NCBI RefSeq assembly: GCF_003231275.1 | Contig: NZ_QKVL01000047.1 | Coordinates: forward strand, 1 to 38,535 | Reading direction: 5' to 3' | Origin: Pseudomonas huaxiensis | Lineage (GTDB): Bacteria; Pseudomonadota; Gammaproteobacteria; Pseudomonadales; Pseudomonadaceae | Length of the DNA: 38,535 nt | Part shown: positions 8,497-15,834 of the stretch, one piece after another | How positions within the stretch are numbered: the stretch's first letter is position 1 | Layout of the letters: the number at the start of each line of letters is the position of its first letter | The notes under the pieces: model-generated | Told to the model about the DNA's origin: nothing | The model's input: the letters and a program-made list of their open reading frames with translations, nothing else | Databases searched by the model: none | Made by a program: the position numbers and the translations under genes

Positions 8497-8628
8497 TCAA
8501 TTACGCCTTTGTTGCTGATATGCTTCAAGGATAAGCAATATCGCCTGCCGCTGCTTTTTACTACTGCGACTGAATAGCCACATCACTCGAATCATTTCCT
8601 TAAGTTTGATCAGCTTGGAACTCACCAT
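8497..8628 (-). CDS. Small basic protein, 43 residues, unknown
   Basis: ATG at 8628, stop TGA ending at 8497. A good GGAG ribosome site stands 5 bases before the start. The product begins MVSSKLIKLKEMIRVMWLFS and ends in a helical basic tail (KKQRQAILLILEAYQQQRRN), so it could be a short amphipathic DNA-, RNA- or membrane-associated helix. I do not recognise a family. It lies in the leftward lysogeny gene set, between the exported protein and the cyclase-like gene. A second 20-codon frame with a GGAG site starts about 45 bases upstream and overlaps it; I do not call that a gene. Confidence 0.5.
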   Translation of the reverse strand: MVSSKLIKLKEMIRVMWLFSRSSKKQRQAILLILEAYQQQRRN

Positions 8629-8748
8629 AAGTGCTCCGTGACCGAGCGCTCGGCGCCTTCATGGCTCCGTACTAAACGCCCGGGGAGTCTCCTATTTTCT
8701 GCATGATCACGCGTGCCACCAGCACCAACGTGGAAAAATCACTGCGCC

Positions 8749-9219
8749 TCACTGCTCCCGCACAAAACGTTTAACGAAGTCCGCGCGCGAACCTTTCGTG
8801 TCGTGCTGCTGAATGAAGGTCTCGCGCCAGGCTGCCGGATCGCCGTTCATGGCTGCTAGATCGACACCGTAGTGTTTCTCGATATCTGACCGAGAGATGT
8901 CCAGCACCCGCACGGTGCCGTCATTAGGAATTCTCAGCGTCAAGCGGCTAAGAGAGGGAACGTCCCGGAATAGCCGGGCGGACTCGATGGCAAATACCTT
9001 GTTGGCCTTGTCGCCCGACTCGAAGTAGTCAGGCATACGCTCTGGGATCTTGAACGCAATCTCTCCGCTCGCTCCGGACTCATGCAACGACTCGATGACC
9101 GAGGGGGAGAAAATCCGCTCGGCCTTGTCGCTGAATTCCGTCGCCCACGCACTGTTTGCCAGGAGCAGAAAGGCCCCCAGTGCGATGACTTTTCTTACAA
9201 ACATTCCAATTGCCGTCAT
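8749..9219 (-). CDS. Exported protein of the lysogeny gene set, unknown function
   Basis: 156 residues from ATG 9219, preceded by AGGGAG. The N-terminus (MFVRKVIALGAFLLLANSAWA, from the second Met) is a clear Sec signal peptide with likely cleavage after AWA, giving a periplasmic protein of about 130 residues. The mature part is soluble and mixed alpha/beta, with no cysteines, lipobox or recognisable catalytic motif. It lies 38 bases downstream of the repressor on the same strand, so it should be expressed in the lysogen. Exported lysogen proteins often change the envelope or exclude other phages; here that is inference only. Confidence 0.7.
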   Translation of the reverse strand: MTAIGMFVRKVIALGAFLLLANSAWATEFSDKAERIFSPSVIESLHESGASGEIAFKIPERMPDYFESGDKANKVFAIESARLFRDVPSLSRLTLRIPNDGTVRVLDISRSDIEKHYGVDLAAMNGDPAAWRETFIQQHDTKGSRADFVKRFVREQ

Positions 9220-9257
9220 GCCGACTACTCCCTGTTATTGCAGCCGTCGGCTGCTGG

Positions 9258-9584
9258 TTATCCCTTAAATGTGGCCAGTGCTTCGCTGACGCTATCCAGA
9301 GTGGCTTTCCCTTCATCAGCCATTTGCCGGTAGCGGCTCACCAGTTGGACCTCTTCGGCGTTGAAACCATCTGCAGGCGCCGTAGCCCGAAGCCCAGTCA
9401 CGACGTACAGCACGTCAACGCCCTTTTTTGCGACTGCGGCAAGGTACTCCGCATCAGGGCTGCGCTCGCCTTTCTCGTAGTTGAACTGCGATGTCTTGGC
9501 CACCCCAGCGATCGCCGCAAAGTCCGCTTGGTTGTAGCCAAGACGGACGCGCTCTTCTCTCAGCCTTTCGCCGATATTCAACAA
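9258..9584 (-). CDS. Prophage repressor, Cro/CI-type helix-turn-helix
   Basis: 108 residues. Start TTG 9584 is chosen because GGAG lies 7 bases upstream; a second TTG follows directly. Residues about 5-60 form an XRE/Cro-CI helix-turn-helix (RLREERVRLGYNQADFAAIAGVAKTSQFNYEKGERSP). The rest is a short helical tail, possibly for dimerisation. No LexA-type protease domain is present, so induction by RecA-driven cleavage is unlikely, as in P2 C-type repressors. It is divergent from the early operon across an operator region with a perfect inverted repeat (9607-9624), its likely target. Confidence 0.82.
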   Translation of the reverse strand: MLNIGERLREERVRLGYNQADFAAIAGVAKTSQFNYEKGERSPDAEYLAAVAKKGVDVLYVVTGLRATAPADGFNAEEVQLVSRYRQMADEGKATLDSVSEALATFKG

Positions 9585-9600
9585 AACGGAACTCCAATGC

Positions 9601-9629
9601 TTGACGATTCAACATTCGTTGAATAATCT
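9601..9629 (+). promoter_or_regulatory. Early promoter with palindromic operator in the spacer
   Basis: TTGACG (9601-9606) and TAATCT (9624-9629) are separated by exactly 17 bases and resemble -35 and -10 boxes. The spacer holds a 7-bp perfect inverted repeat, ATTCAAC-ATTC-GTTGAAT (9607-9624). Repressor binding there would block RNA polymerase directly. A further half-site ATTCAAC lies at 9576-9582, overlapping the repressor start, which suggests autoregulation. Prediction from sequence. Confidence 0.65.
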
Positions 9630-9640
9630 GAGCCTGCTAT

Positions 9641-9660
9641 CACACGAAACCACACGAAAC
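9641..9660 (+). repeat. Tandem 10-bp repeat in the early leader
   Basis: CACACGAAAC occurs twice in immediate succession, followed by a third partial copy (GAAAC, 9661-9665), just before the start codon at 9667. No Shine-Dalgarno sequence is visible there, so this A-rich leader may serve translation or bind a regulator. Confidence 0.6.
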
Positions 9661-9666
9661 GAAACT

Positions 9667-9879
9667 ATGCCGAACACGTACCCCACCGAGCAAGCATGCC
9701 AGGAAGCCCGCGCCCGATTGGCGCAACAAGGAATCTCGGCAAAAGACTGGGCTGTGAAGCACGACCTCACCCCTTCCACCGTCTATGCGGTACTGAACGG
9801 TCAGAAGAAATGCCTCCGTGGCGAGTCTCACAAAGCCGCCGTGCTGCTCGGTATCAAGCAAACCGACGCCGCAAGCTAA
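9667..9879 (+). CDS. BcepMu gp16-like DNA-binding protein (Cro-like position)
   Basis: 70 residues from ATG 9667; the frame is open upstream to 9601, but that part is the promoter-operator. The sequence EARARLAQQGISAKDWAVKHDLTPSTVYAVLNGQ... has a single helix-turn-helix (about 20-45) and matches what I recall as the phage-associated BcepMu gp16 family. It is the first gene of the rightward early operon, opposite the repressor, and so sits where a Cro-type switch protein would. No ribosome-binding sequence precedes it. Function as a switch protein is inferred from position. Confidence 0.65.
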   Translation: MPNTYPTEQACQEARARLAQQGISAKDWAVKHDLTPSTVYAVLNGQKKCLRGESHKAAVLLGIKQTDAAS

Positions 9880-9908
9880 GCCCACTGGCTCAAGGAGGAA
9901 ACCAGAAC

Positions 9909-10382
9909 ATGAAACGTCCCGTTCTAGAGACCCTACGCCAAGTAGTCAGCGCCGTTGTCGCCGCCTTCCCCGGCGGTCGCGAGTCCGCCGCCGTTCGCCT
10001 GGGCTACAAGCTAAAGCAGTTCGACAACCGCATGTACGAGAACGCCGGCAGCCAGCCGCTGACCTACGACCAGATCCACCAGCTCGAAAGCCAGGCCGGT
10101 ACCACCTACCTGCCGGAGTTCATCGCCCATGTGTACGGCGGCATGTTCGTGCCGCTGGCGATCACCGAGCCCCTGGACAACGTCGAGCTGTACCGGCGCT
10201 CGGTCAAGACCGACGCCAAGCGCGGTGTAGTCGACCAGATCATCTCCAAGGCCCTGGACGATGGCGTCATCGAGCCCGAGGAAGCCACAGAGATCCTGCA
10301 GGCGCATGCCCGCTATCTGGCTGCCCGGTCTGCCGAGGTGCTCGCCACGATTCAACTGCACAGCAAGGGGCCGACGCATTGA
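9909..10382 (+). CDS. CII/YmfL-like phage regulatory protein
   Basis: 157 residues from ATG 9909, preceded by AAGGAGG. The N-terminal part (LRQVVSAVVAAFPGGRESAAVRLG, then KLKQFDNRMYEN) resembles the YmfL / phage CII (CP76) regulatory family, which contains a DNA-binding helix-turn-helix. The C-terminal half (about 95-150) is helical and may oligomerise. It is the second gene of the early operon, and its stop TGA overlaps the TTG start of the Ogr-like gene. Such proteins choose between lysis and lysogeny or activate replication genes; the precise role here is not known. Confidence 0.65.
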   Translation: MKRPVLETLRQVVSAVVAAFPGGRESAAVRLGYKLKQFDNRMYENAGSQPLTYDQIHQLESQAGTTYLPEFIAHVYGGMFVPLAITEPLDNVELYRRSVKTDAKRGVVDQIISKALDDGVIEPEEATEILQAHARYLAARSAEVLATIQLHSKGPTH

Positions 10383-10672
10383 GCACCTACAAACTCGTCT
10401 GCGCGCACTGCAGCAGCAAGATGCGCATCCGCACCAGCGAGGGAAGCCACATTTTCCTGCGCATTGCCTACCTGCAGTGCGTGAACGAAGCCTGCGGCTG
10501 GTCCGTGCGCGCCCAGTTCGAAATGACCCACGAAATGAGCCCGAGCGGCATGGCCAACCCCACGGTCAAGCTGCCGGTAGCGCCGATCGCCATGAAGCGG
10601 CTGGCGATGAAGACCGCCGACGATCACCCCGATTTGCTGGATCAACTGGAAATGGAGGTCGTACCCGTATGA
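10379..10672 (+). CDS. Ogr/Delta-type zinc-finger late-gene activator
   Basis: 97 residues. TTG 10379 is the only start that keeps the first cysteine pair; the first ATG lies after it. The pattern VCAHCSSKMRIRTSE ... LQCVNEACGWS gives C-x2-C-x22-C-x4-C, the Ogr/Delta zinc finger. In P2 and P4 such proteins activate the late promoters of the tail and capsid operons. Here the gene is in the early operon rather than after gene D, and its start overlaps the upstream stop, so it is translationally coupled. The C-terminus runs into the next gene by ATGA overlap. Confidence 0.8.
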   Translation: MSTYKLVCAHCSSKMRIRTSEGSHIFLRIAYLQCVNEACGWSVRAQFEMTHEMSPSGMANPTVKLPVAPIAMKRLAMKTADDHPDLLDQLEMEVVPV

Positions 10673-11043
10673 ACGTCGCAATCACCGAGAACCCCACCAA
10701 TGACTACCGCGCCGCCATGCAGCAGTCCGCTGTTGCGTTCCTGTTGCGTCACCGCGGTGAACACCTGACGGGTGACGACCAGGTGCTGCAGAACTGCACC
10801 CGCTTCCTGGCCCAGTCGCTGGAGGTACCGGCGCACCTGGTGCAGCGGATCGCCGAACTGGCCGTATCCGAGTTCGAAGGGATGACCACCAAGCGGCTGA
10901 CCCTCCTCGGGGTTCATCCGGCCAGCGGCGCCTTCCGGCCGACGCTGTGGCTCCTGGATACGCAGACCCAACAGCGGCACCAGGTGCCGGCGCGCTACTT
11001 GCCGGCCCGCCTGCAGCAGCACCCTCGCAACACTTCGAAGTAA
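10669..11043 (+). CDS. Early-operon protein of unknown function, 124 residues
   Basis: Starts at ATG 10669 in an ATGA overlap with the Ogr-like gene. The N-terminal two thirds is helical (SAVAFLLRHRGEHLTGDDQ...), followed by a strand-rich end (SGAFRPTLWLLDTQTQQRHQVPAR). I see no zinc ligands, nucleotide motif or transmembrane segment. Codon use and GC match its neighbours. Position suggests a replication or takeover accessory protein, but no function can be assigned. Confidence 0.7.
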   Translation: MNVAITENPTNDYRAAMQQSAVAFLLRHRGEHLTGDDQVLQNCTRFLAQSLEVPAHLVQRIAELAVSEFEGMTTKRLTLLGVHPASGAFRPTLWLLDTQTQQRHQVPARYLPARLQQHPRNTSK

Positions 11044-11113
11044 CCCGAATATCCCCCCGAACCATGCCCGCACCGCGTGGGTAAGGGGAAACTGCACTTT
11101 ATTGGTGGCCGAC

Positions 11114-11347
11114 ATGACCAAAATCACCATTCACCTGGAGCTGAACCAGGAGCAGGCGCAGCACTACCTGCAATGGCTCAACAGCCAGTTCAGCACGACC
11201 ATGGCTGACGTCTGGTATTCCGATCGCTACAGGAATGTCCCTTGCGGAGAACGTGCACCGCTGGTGATGAAGGACGTGCCGCACCTGGCCGGGATCTCAC
11301 GGACCCGGCGCGAGTTGGAGAAGTGCCTGGCGGAGCGCTCGCAGTGA
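11114..11347 (+). CDS. Small early-operon protein, 77 residues, unknown
   Basis: ATG 11114 is preferred over upstream TTG/GTG codons (11102-11105) because the protein then begins MTKITIHLELNQEQAQHYLQW, a clean start. The product is short and soluble, with one strand, a helix (NQEQAQHYLQWLNSQF) and a basic end. The stop overlaps the GTG start of the primase-helicase, which suggests coupled translation. No family recognised. Confidence 0.65.
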   Translation: MTKITIHLELNQEQAQHYLQWLNSQFSTTMADVWYSDRYRNVPCGERAPLVMKDVPHLAGISRTRRELEKCLAERSQ

Positions 11348-14082
11348 ACCGCAAGCCGATGGAGCAACAACTGCGCGCCGAAGTTCTTCGGCGCCTGCAG
11401 GACGAGTTTGGCCTGAAACCCATGGCCGGTACCCAGTACCTGCGCAAGGGCACCTGCCCGAGCTGCGGGAAGAAAGAGTTGTACTCCCGCCAGGACGAAC
11501 CCTGGTTCATCAAGTGCGGCCGCGAGAGCAAGTGTGGCGAGCAGTGGCACGTCAAAGAGCTGTTCGAGGATCTGTTCGAGGATTACAGCAAGCGCTACCC
11601 GTCGACCGCTGAATCCCCGAAAGCATCGGCCGACGCTTACATGCAGTTTGCCCGCGGCTTCGACCTCGGCCTGGTGAAAGGCTGGTACACCCAGGAAAAC
11701 TACTGGGATCGCGAGCTGGGCATCGGCAGCGCAACTGTCCGCTTTGCCCTGGAGAAAGGTGTCTACTGGGAACGCCTGATCGACCAGCCCCACCGGTTCG
11801 GCAAGAAGAAGGCACGCTTCGCTGCGGGCCAGTCGCCGGCTGGGTACTGGTGGTGTCCGCCATCAGTGGACTTGCTGGAAGTTGACGAACTTTGGATTAC
11901 CGAGGGGATTTTCGACGCGATCGGCCTGCTGCATAACGGGCTGGATTCGGTATCGGCCATGGGCTCGGGCTACTACCCGGCAGAATCGCTCAAGGCGCTG
12001 GCCAAGCAGAGAGCCGAAGCTGGCAAGAAGCTGCCGAAGCTGATCTGGGCCCTGGATAACGAACCGGGCGCGCACTACTTCACCCGCAAGCATACAGCCC
12101 TCGCTCGCGAGCTGGGCTTCACGGTTGAGGCCGCACAAATCCCCCAGCGTGGCCGGAAGGTGGACTGGAACGATCTGCACCAGCGCTGGGGGTTCCTCGA
12201 CGAGGAAAAGCGCCAGGACCGGATCGATCGGGATCTGCGCGAGGTTCGCTACCACGGCAGCCTGCTGCTGGCGGAAAGCGCGTCGGAGAAGGGCGTTCTG
12301 ATGTACGAATGGCGCGAGCGCCACGAGTTTCACTTCTCGTTCGAGAACCGTCTCTACTGGTTCAAAATGGATCTGGAGAAGCTGACCAAGGCCATTCAGC
12401 AACTCAAGGATTCCGACAGTCACGACAACCAGTTGCTGAACGATCGCCAGCTCCGCGACAAGGCCATGCGCCAGTGCGGCATGGTTATAGAGATCGCCAA
12501 CTGCTACCCGCAGGCGCTGTACTTCCAGCGCAACGAGGTGACAGACGAGTCCTGGTACTACTTCCGGGTGGACTTCCCGCACGACGAACCGAGCGTGCTG
12601 AACACCTTCACGGGCGGCCAGGTCGCGGCCGCCAGCGAATTCAAGAAACGTCTCTTGGGCATGGCCGCCGGTGCAGTGTTCACCGGCAGTGGCTCCCAGC
12701 TCGATCGGATCATGCAGCAGCAACTGTTCGGGCTGAAGACCGTCAAGACCATCGACTACGTCGGCTACAGCAAGGAACACGGCTGCTACGTGTTCGGCGA
12801 TCTGGCAGTCCGCGGCGGCGTACTGGAGAAGGCCAACGCCGAGGACTATTTCGAATTCAAAGGGCTGCGCCTCAAGACGCTGCAGAAGTCGATCAAGCTG
12901 GAGATCAACCAGGACGCCTCGGCCTACCGGCCGGAGTGGTTCAAGTGGCTTTGGACCTGCTTTCACACCCAAGGCGTGATCACCCTCGCCTATTGGTTCG
13001 GCTCGCTGTTTGCCGAGCAGATCCGCTCGGAATTCCAGTCGTTCCCGTTCCTTGAGGTGACCGGCGAGGCCGGCGCCGGCAAGTCCACGCTGCTGATGTT
13101 CCTGTGGAAGCTGCTCGGTCGACAGGACGAGGAAGGCGACGACCCGATCAAGATGACCAAGGCAGGCCTGCGCCGCTGGCTGAGCCAGACCTCGGGAATG
13201 CCGACGGTCATGCTCGAAGCGGACCGGAGTGACGCCGATACCGGCATGGCCAAATCCTTCGACTTCGACCAGTTCAAGCCGCTGTTCAATGGACGTGGCT
13301 TGGGCCTGACCGGTGTGAAGAACGGCGGCAACGACACCAATGCACCGCCGTTCCGGTCCGCCCTGGTGTTCAGCCAGAACGCCTCTGTCGTCGCGTCGGA
13401 AGCCATCCTTACCCGGATCGTGAAGCTGCACTTCGTACGGCCAGAGGTCACCAGCGACAGCCGGGCCGCGGCCGACAACCTCAACCACCTGCAGGCCAGC
13501 GAAGTGAGCCACTTCCTGCTGTTGGCAGCCAAGGCCGAGCAGAAAGTCATGGAGACGTTCCGCGCCCAGGTGAAGGTTCACGAAATGGCCCTGCGCGAGC
13601 TGCGGGAGATCCGTATCGAACGGATCATCAAGAACCACGCCCAGATGATGGCCCTGGTCGACGCGCTGCGCCTGGTGGTGCCGATGAGCGACCGCGAGCA
13701 CGAAGGCACGCTACGGGAACTGCGCTGCATGGCCATCGCCCGCCAGCACGCGGTGAACTCCGATCCGAAGGAAGTGGCCGAGTTCTGGGAAGTGTTCGAC
13801 TACCTGCAGTCGCTCAGTGAAGAGCCGGTGGTGAACCACAGCAAGAACCCGGAACTGATCGCCATCCACCTCAACGAATTCTGCGAACGCGCGGCCGAGC
13901 ACAAGCAAAAACTGGCCGACGTCACAGCCCTGCGCACGCTACTACGCAACAGCAAATCACGCCCCTTGGTCGACGCCAACCGCGCCGTCGACAGCGCCGT
14001 GCGCGCTGTATTCAACACCCGTACCACGGCCGCGAACCTGCGGCCGACCACCGTCAAGTGCTGGACCTTCAAGGCCGGCTGA
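11344..14082 (+). CDS. Phage primase-helicase (zinc finger, Toprim, P-loop ATPase)
   Basis: 912 residues from GTG 11344, which overlaps the preceding stop. In order: a primase-type zinc ribbon with Cys38, Cys41, Cys58 and Cys64; a Toprim domain with TEGIFDA (186-192, Glu187) and ALDNE (236-240); and a C-terminal ATPase with Walker A GEAGAGKST (574-582) and a probable Walker B region VMLEADRSD (622-630). It should lay primers and unwind DNA for phage replication, like P4 alpha-type fused enzymes. In the Toprim, DNE replaces the usual DxD. The length and architecture point to a complete enzyme. The next gene is a degenerate copy of the ATPase region. Confidence 0.85.
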   Translation: MNRKPMEQQLRAEVLRRLQDEFGLKPMAGTQYLRKGTCPSCGKKELYSRQDEPWFIKCGRESKCGEQWHVKELFEDLFEDYSKRYPSTAESPKASADAYMQFARGFDLGLVKGWYTQENYWDRELGIGSATVRFALEKGVYWERLIDQPHRFGKKKARFAAGQSPAGYWWCPPSVDLLEVDELWITEGIFDAIGLLHNGLDSVSAMGSGYYPAESLKALAKQRAEAGKKLPKLIWALDNEPGAHYFTRKHTALARELGFTVEAAQIPQRGRKVDWNDLHQRWGFLDEEKRQDRIDRDLREVRYHGSLLLAESASEKGVLMYEWRERHEFHFSFENRLYWFKMDLEKLTKAIQQLKDSDSHDNQLLNDRQLRDKAMRQCGMVIEIANCYPQALYFQRNEVTDESWYYFRVDFPHDEPSVLNTFTGGQVAAASEFKKRLLGMAAGAVFTGSGSQLDRIMQQQLFGLKTVKTIDYVGYSKEHGCYVFGDLAVRGGVLEKANAEDYFEFKGLRLKTLQKSIKLEINQDASAYRPEWFKWLWTCFHTQGVITLAYWFGSLFAEQIRSEFQSFPFLEVTGEAGAGKSTLLMFLWKLLGRQDEEGDDPIKMTKAGLRRWLSQTSGMPTVMLEADRSDADTGMAKSFDFDQFKPLFNGRGLGLTGVKNGGNDTNAPPFRSALVFSQNASVVASEAILTRIVKLHFVRPEVTSDSRAAADNLNHLQASEVSHFLLLAAKAEQKVMETFRAQVKVHEMALRELREIRIERIIKNHAQMMALVDALRLVVPMSDREHEGTLRELRCMAIARQHAVNSDPKEVAEFWEVFDYLQSLSEEPVVNHSKNPELIAIHLNEFCERAAEHKQKLADVTALRTLLRNSKSRPLVDANRAVDSAVRAVFNTRTTAANLRPTTVKCWTFKAG

Positions 14083-14087
14083 ACCGT

Positions 14088-14107
14088 CCGGGCGCTGCAA
14101 CGCCTGG
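14088..14107 (+). promoter_or_regulatory. CTGCAA-loop RNA hairpin, copy 1
   Basis: CCGGGCG, loop CTGCAA (14095-14100), CGCCTGG: a 7-bp stem with one G-U pair, directly after the primase-helicase stop. It is followed by AAGGAGAAACCAC and the ATG at 14130. The loop is identical in copies 2 and 3 while the stem bases differ and still pair. A candidate translational control element in the mRNA. Confidence 0.6.
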
Positions 14108-14129
14108 CACAACTCCAAGGAGAAACCAC

Positions 14130-14954
14130 ATGCAACAAGAAACCCCGAAATGGCTGACCCACTTCACCACTGCTTTCGGCACAAGCGGCGTTATCGCGCT
14201 GGCCTGGTGGGTAGGTGCCCGAAACGCGGTAGAGATCCGGGATATGCAGCGGTCGTACCCGTTCCTGCGCATCGTTCCAGCCGGGTCAGACCCGCTGGAC
14301 GTCAACGACCTACTCGGGACGCTTTCAGTCCTGTCTGGTGCCAAGGATGCAGACGTCATCAGCCGGGCGAAGCATGCGCCTGCAGCGCTGAAGCGAGCCT
14401 TGTTCGATGACACCAACCTGCCGCTCGTCCTCACCGAAATGGGCGGACCAGGCGACCACTTCGATGATTGGTCGATGCTGAAGCCCATGTTCAACAACTG
14501 CTCATCGAGCTCAATCACTCCTAGCATCGACGTAACGGCCTCGGACAAGAGATCTGCCCGCGGCCTCGTATTTGTTGCAGAGCGTGGCGCAGGCCCAGGC
14601 CTTCCAAGCAGGACTGTCGAGCTGTCGATCGACCTGAAATGCCTTGCGGGAGCGATGAAGCTCGCGGGCCAGGTGCTGCAACATCGCCCCAGTGATGGGC
14701 ACGACATGCTGTCACTCGACCCTACCGCATGGCGCCAGATGGTCTATCGCCTTGGCGGCATCGAGCAGCACATCGATTCAATGACTGATGACCTCGGCAA
14801 GGCACTGTCCCACCGCCATGCAATGAACCATGCCCAACTGATTTGCATGGTCCACGTCCTGGTTGACGCCTTCCACCTGCCCGAGGACGTGGCGTCGAAC
14901 GCGATTCGTAACATCCACGACATGGCGGCCGGCACGGTCGACATTCCTTTCTAA
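14130..14954 (+). CDS. Degenerate paralogue of the primase-helicase ATPase domain
   Basis: 274 residues from ATG 14130 (site AAGGAG). The sequence aligns with the C-terminal ATPase of the upstream enzyme. GVIALAWWVG...IR...SYPFL pairs with GVITLAYWFG...IR...SFPFL (15 of 29 identical by eye), and NHAQ near residue 230 pairs with NHAQ in the parent. Where the parent has Walker A (GEAGAGKST) this protein has PAGSDPLDV, so ATP binding should be lost. The frame is intact and has its own leader hairpin and ribosome site, so it is probably a working non-catalytic protein, perhaps a helicase subunit or modulator, rather than debris. Confidence 0.7.
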   Translation: MQQETPKWLTHFTTAFGTSGVIALAWWVGARNAVEIRDMQRSYPFLRIVPAGSDPLDVNDLLGTLSVLSGAKDADVISRAKHAPAALKRALFDDTNLPLVLTEMGGPGDHFDDWSMLKPMFNNCSSSSITPSIDVTASDKRSARGLVFVAERGAGPGLPSRTVELSIDLKCLAGAMKLAGQVLQHRPSDGHDMLSLDPTAWRQMVYRLGGIEQHIDSMTDDLGKALSHRHAMNHAQLICMVHVLVDAFHLPEDVASNAIRNIHDMAAGTVDIPF

Positions 14955-14979
14955 CCCTTTCCAAACCAGACGGATCGCT

Positions 14980-14999
14980 GGCGGAGCTGCAACTCCGTC
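14980..14999 (+). promoter_or_regulatory. CTGCAA-loop RNA hairpin, copy 2
   Basis: GGCGGAG, loop CTGCAA (14987-14992), CTCCGTC: a 7-bp stem with one G-U pair. It precedes CAGGAGAAACCGC and the ATG at 15029. Stem bases differ from copy 1 with pairing kept. Confidence 0.6.
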
Positions 15000-15028
15000 G
15001 CGACCGGACCACTACCAGGAGAAACCGC

Positions 15029-15466
15029 ATGCAATCTACAGCCGCTCAAGCTTCACCAGTGATCAAGCGTTACGTCGTCAAAGACAACTGGAAGGACTAT
15101 GAGGTAACCCTCGAGGTCAATCACAGCATCCTGACGCCGGAGCGAGCGCACCAGATCAACACCTTCTGGACCAGTCACGAAGACCGTCTCGATCAGTGCG
15201 ACGGAGATGTTGTGAAGACCGTGATCCAGCTGTTTGGTCAGGAAACCATCTGCCTGTATCTCAGTGAGAGCGGTGCCAGCTTCGGGGACAAAGACCAATG
15301 GCTCATCGACAAAGAGTCGAAGGAGAAGCGGGCAAACGAAGGGTGGGGGGGCGAGGCCATGGAGGGCGAGGACAACGGAGTGTTCGGTTGGTGCGGGATA
15401 CGCATTGTCGGTGCCGACGTCAGCATGCCGGAGTTCGAAGAGCTCAGCGTCGAGGAGAAGAAATAA
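15029..15466 (+). CDS. Phage protein, probably DUF2528 family
   Basis: 145 residues from ATG 15029, preceded by CAGGAG. YVVKDNWKDYEVTLEVNHSILTP and HQINTFWTSHEDRLDQCDGDVV resemble what I recall of DUF2528, a family found in Pseudomonas and related prophages near replication genes. It is acidic, soluble and without known catalytic motifs. The C-terminus (MPEFEELSVEEKK) is strongly charged. The stop overlaps the next start by one base (TAATG). Family call is tentative; function unknown. Confidence 0.6.
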   Translation: MQSTAAQASPVIKRYVVKDNWKDYEVTLEVNHSILTPERAHQINTFWTSHEDRLDQCDGDVVKTVIQLFGQETICLYLSESGASFGDKDQWLIDKESKEKRANEGWGGEAMEGEDNGVFGWCGIRIVGADVSMPEFEELSVEEKK

Positions 15467-15825
15467 TGAGCGCGCTGGATGTCCTGAACATCGAGCAGAG
15501 ATTCAAGGTCTGGGCCGCGCAGTTGGGTTACGACCTGACCACCGACTCCAGCGGCTACTACACCAACGCCGAAACACGCTCCGCATCTCTGGGCTTTCAA
15601 GCCGCACATGGGGCGGCGGGCTGCAAGCCATCTGGTCAACAGCTTTACGGGAAGATCAAGAAGAGCAGCGATTACGCCCACCAGTCCGATGACCTATTCC
15701 CGATCCACGTCGGCACGCCGCCCAATGGAAACTTTGCCGTTCGAGGTGGGCCAGGTGGGGTGTATCCCCTTCGCGATATCGAGTTCTATGTCATCGACGA
15801 CGGCAAGCAGTACCGCCTGAAGTAA
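15466..15825 (+). CDS. Phage protein of unknown function, 119 residues
   Basis: Starts at ATG 15466 in a TAATG overlap with the DUF2528-like gene, so it is translationally coupled. The protein is mostly soluble and Gly/Ser/Tyr-rich (DLTTDSSGYYTNAETRSASLGF, then a Gly-rich GNFAVRGGPGGVYP near residue 95). I recognise no family and no metal-binding or nucleotide motifs. The surroundings suggest an accessory early gene. It is followed by the third CTGCAA hairpin. Confidence 0.65.
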   Translation: MSALDVLNIEQRFKVWAAQLGYDLTTDSSGYYTNAETRSASLGFQAAHGAAGCKPSGQQLYGKIKKSSDYAHQSDDLFPIHVGTPPNGNFAVRGGPGGVYPLRDIEFYVIDDGKQYRLK

Positions 15826-15834
15826 CCAGAAGAT

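Noticed and set aside
14130..14954. Pseudogene of the primase-helicase
   Set aside because: The frame is intact over 274 residues with its own ribosome site and leader hairpin, and similarity includes conserved non-P-loop positions; a functional paralogue is more likely.
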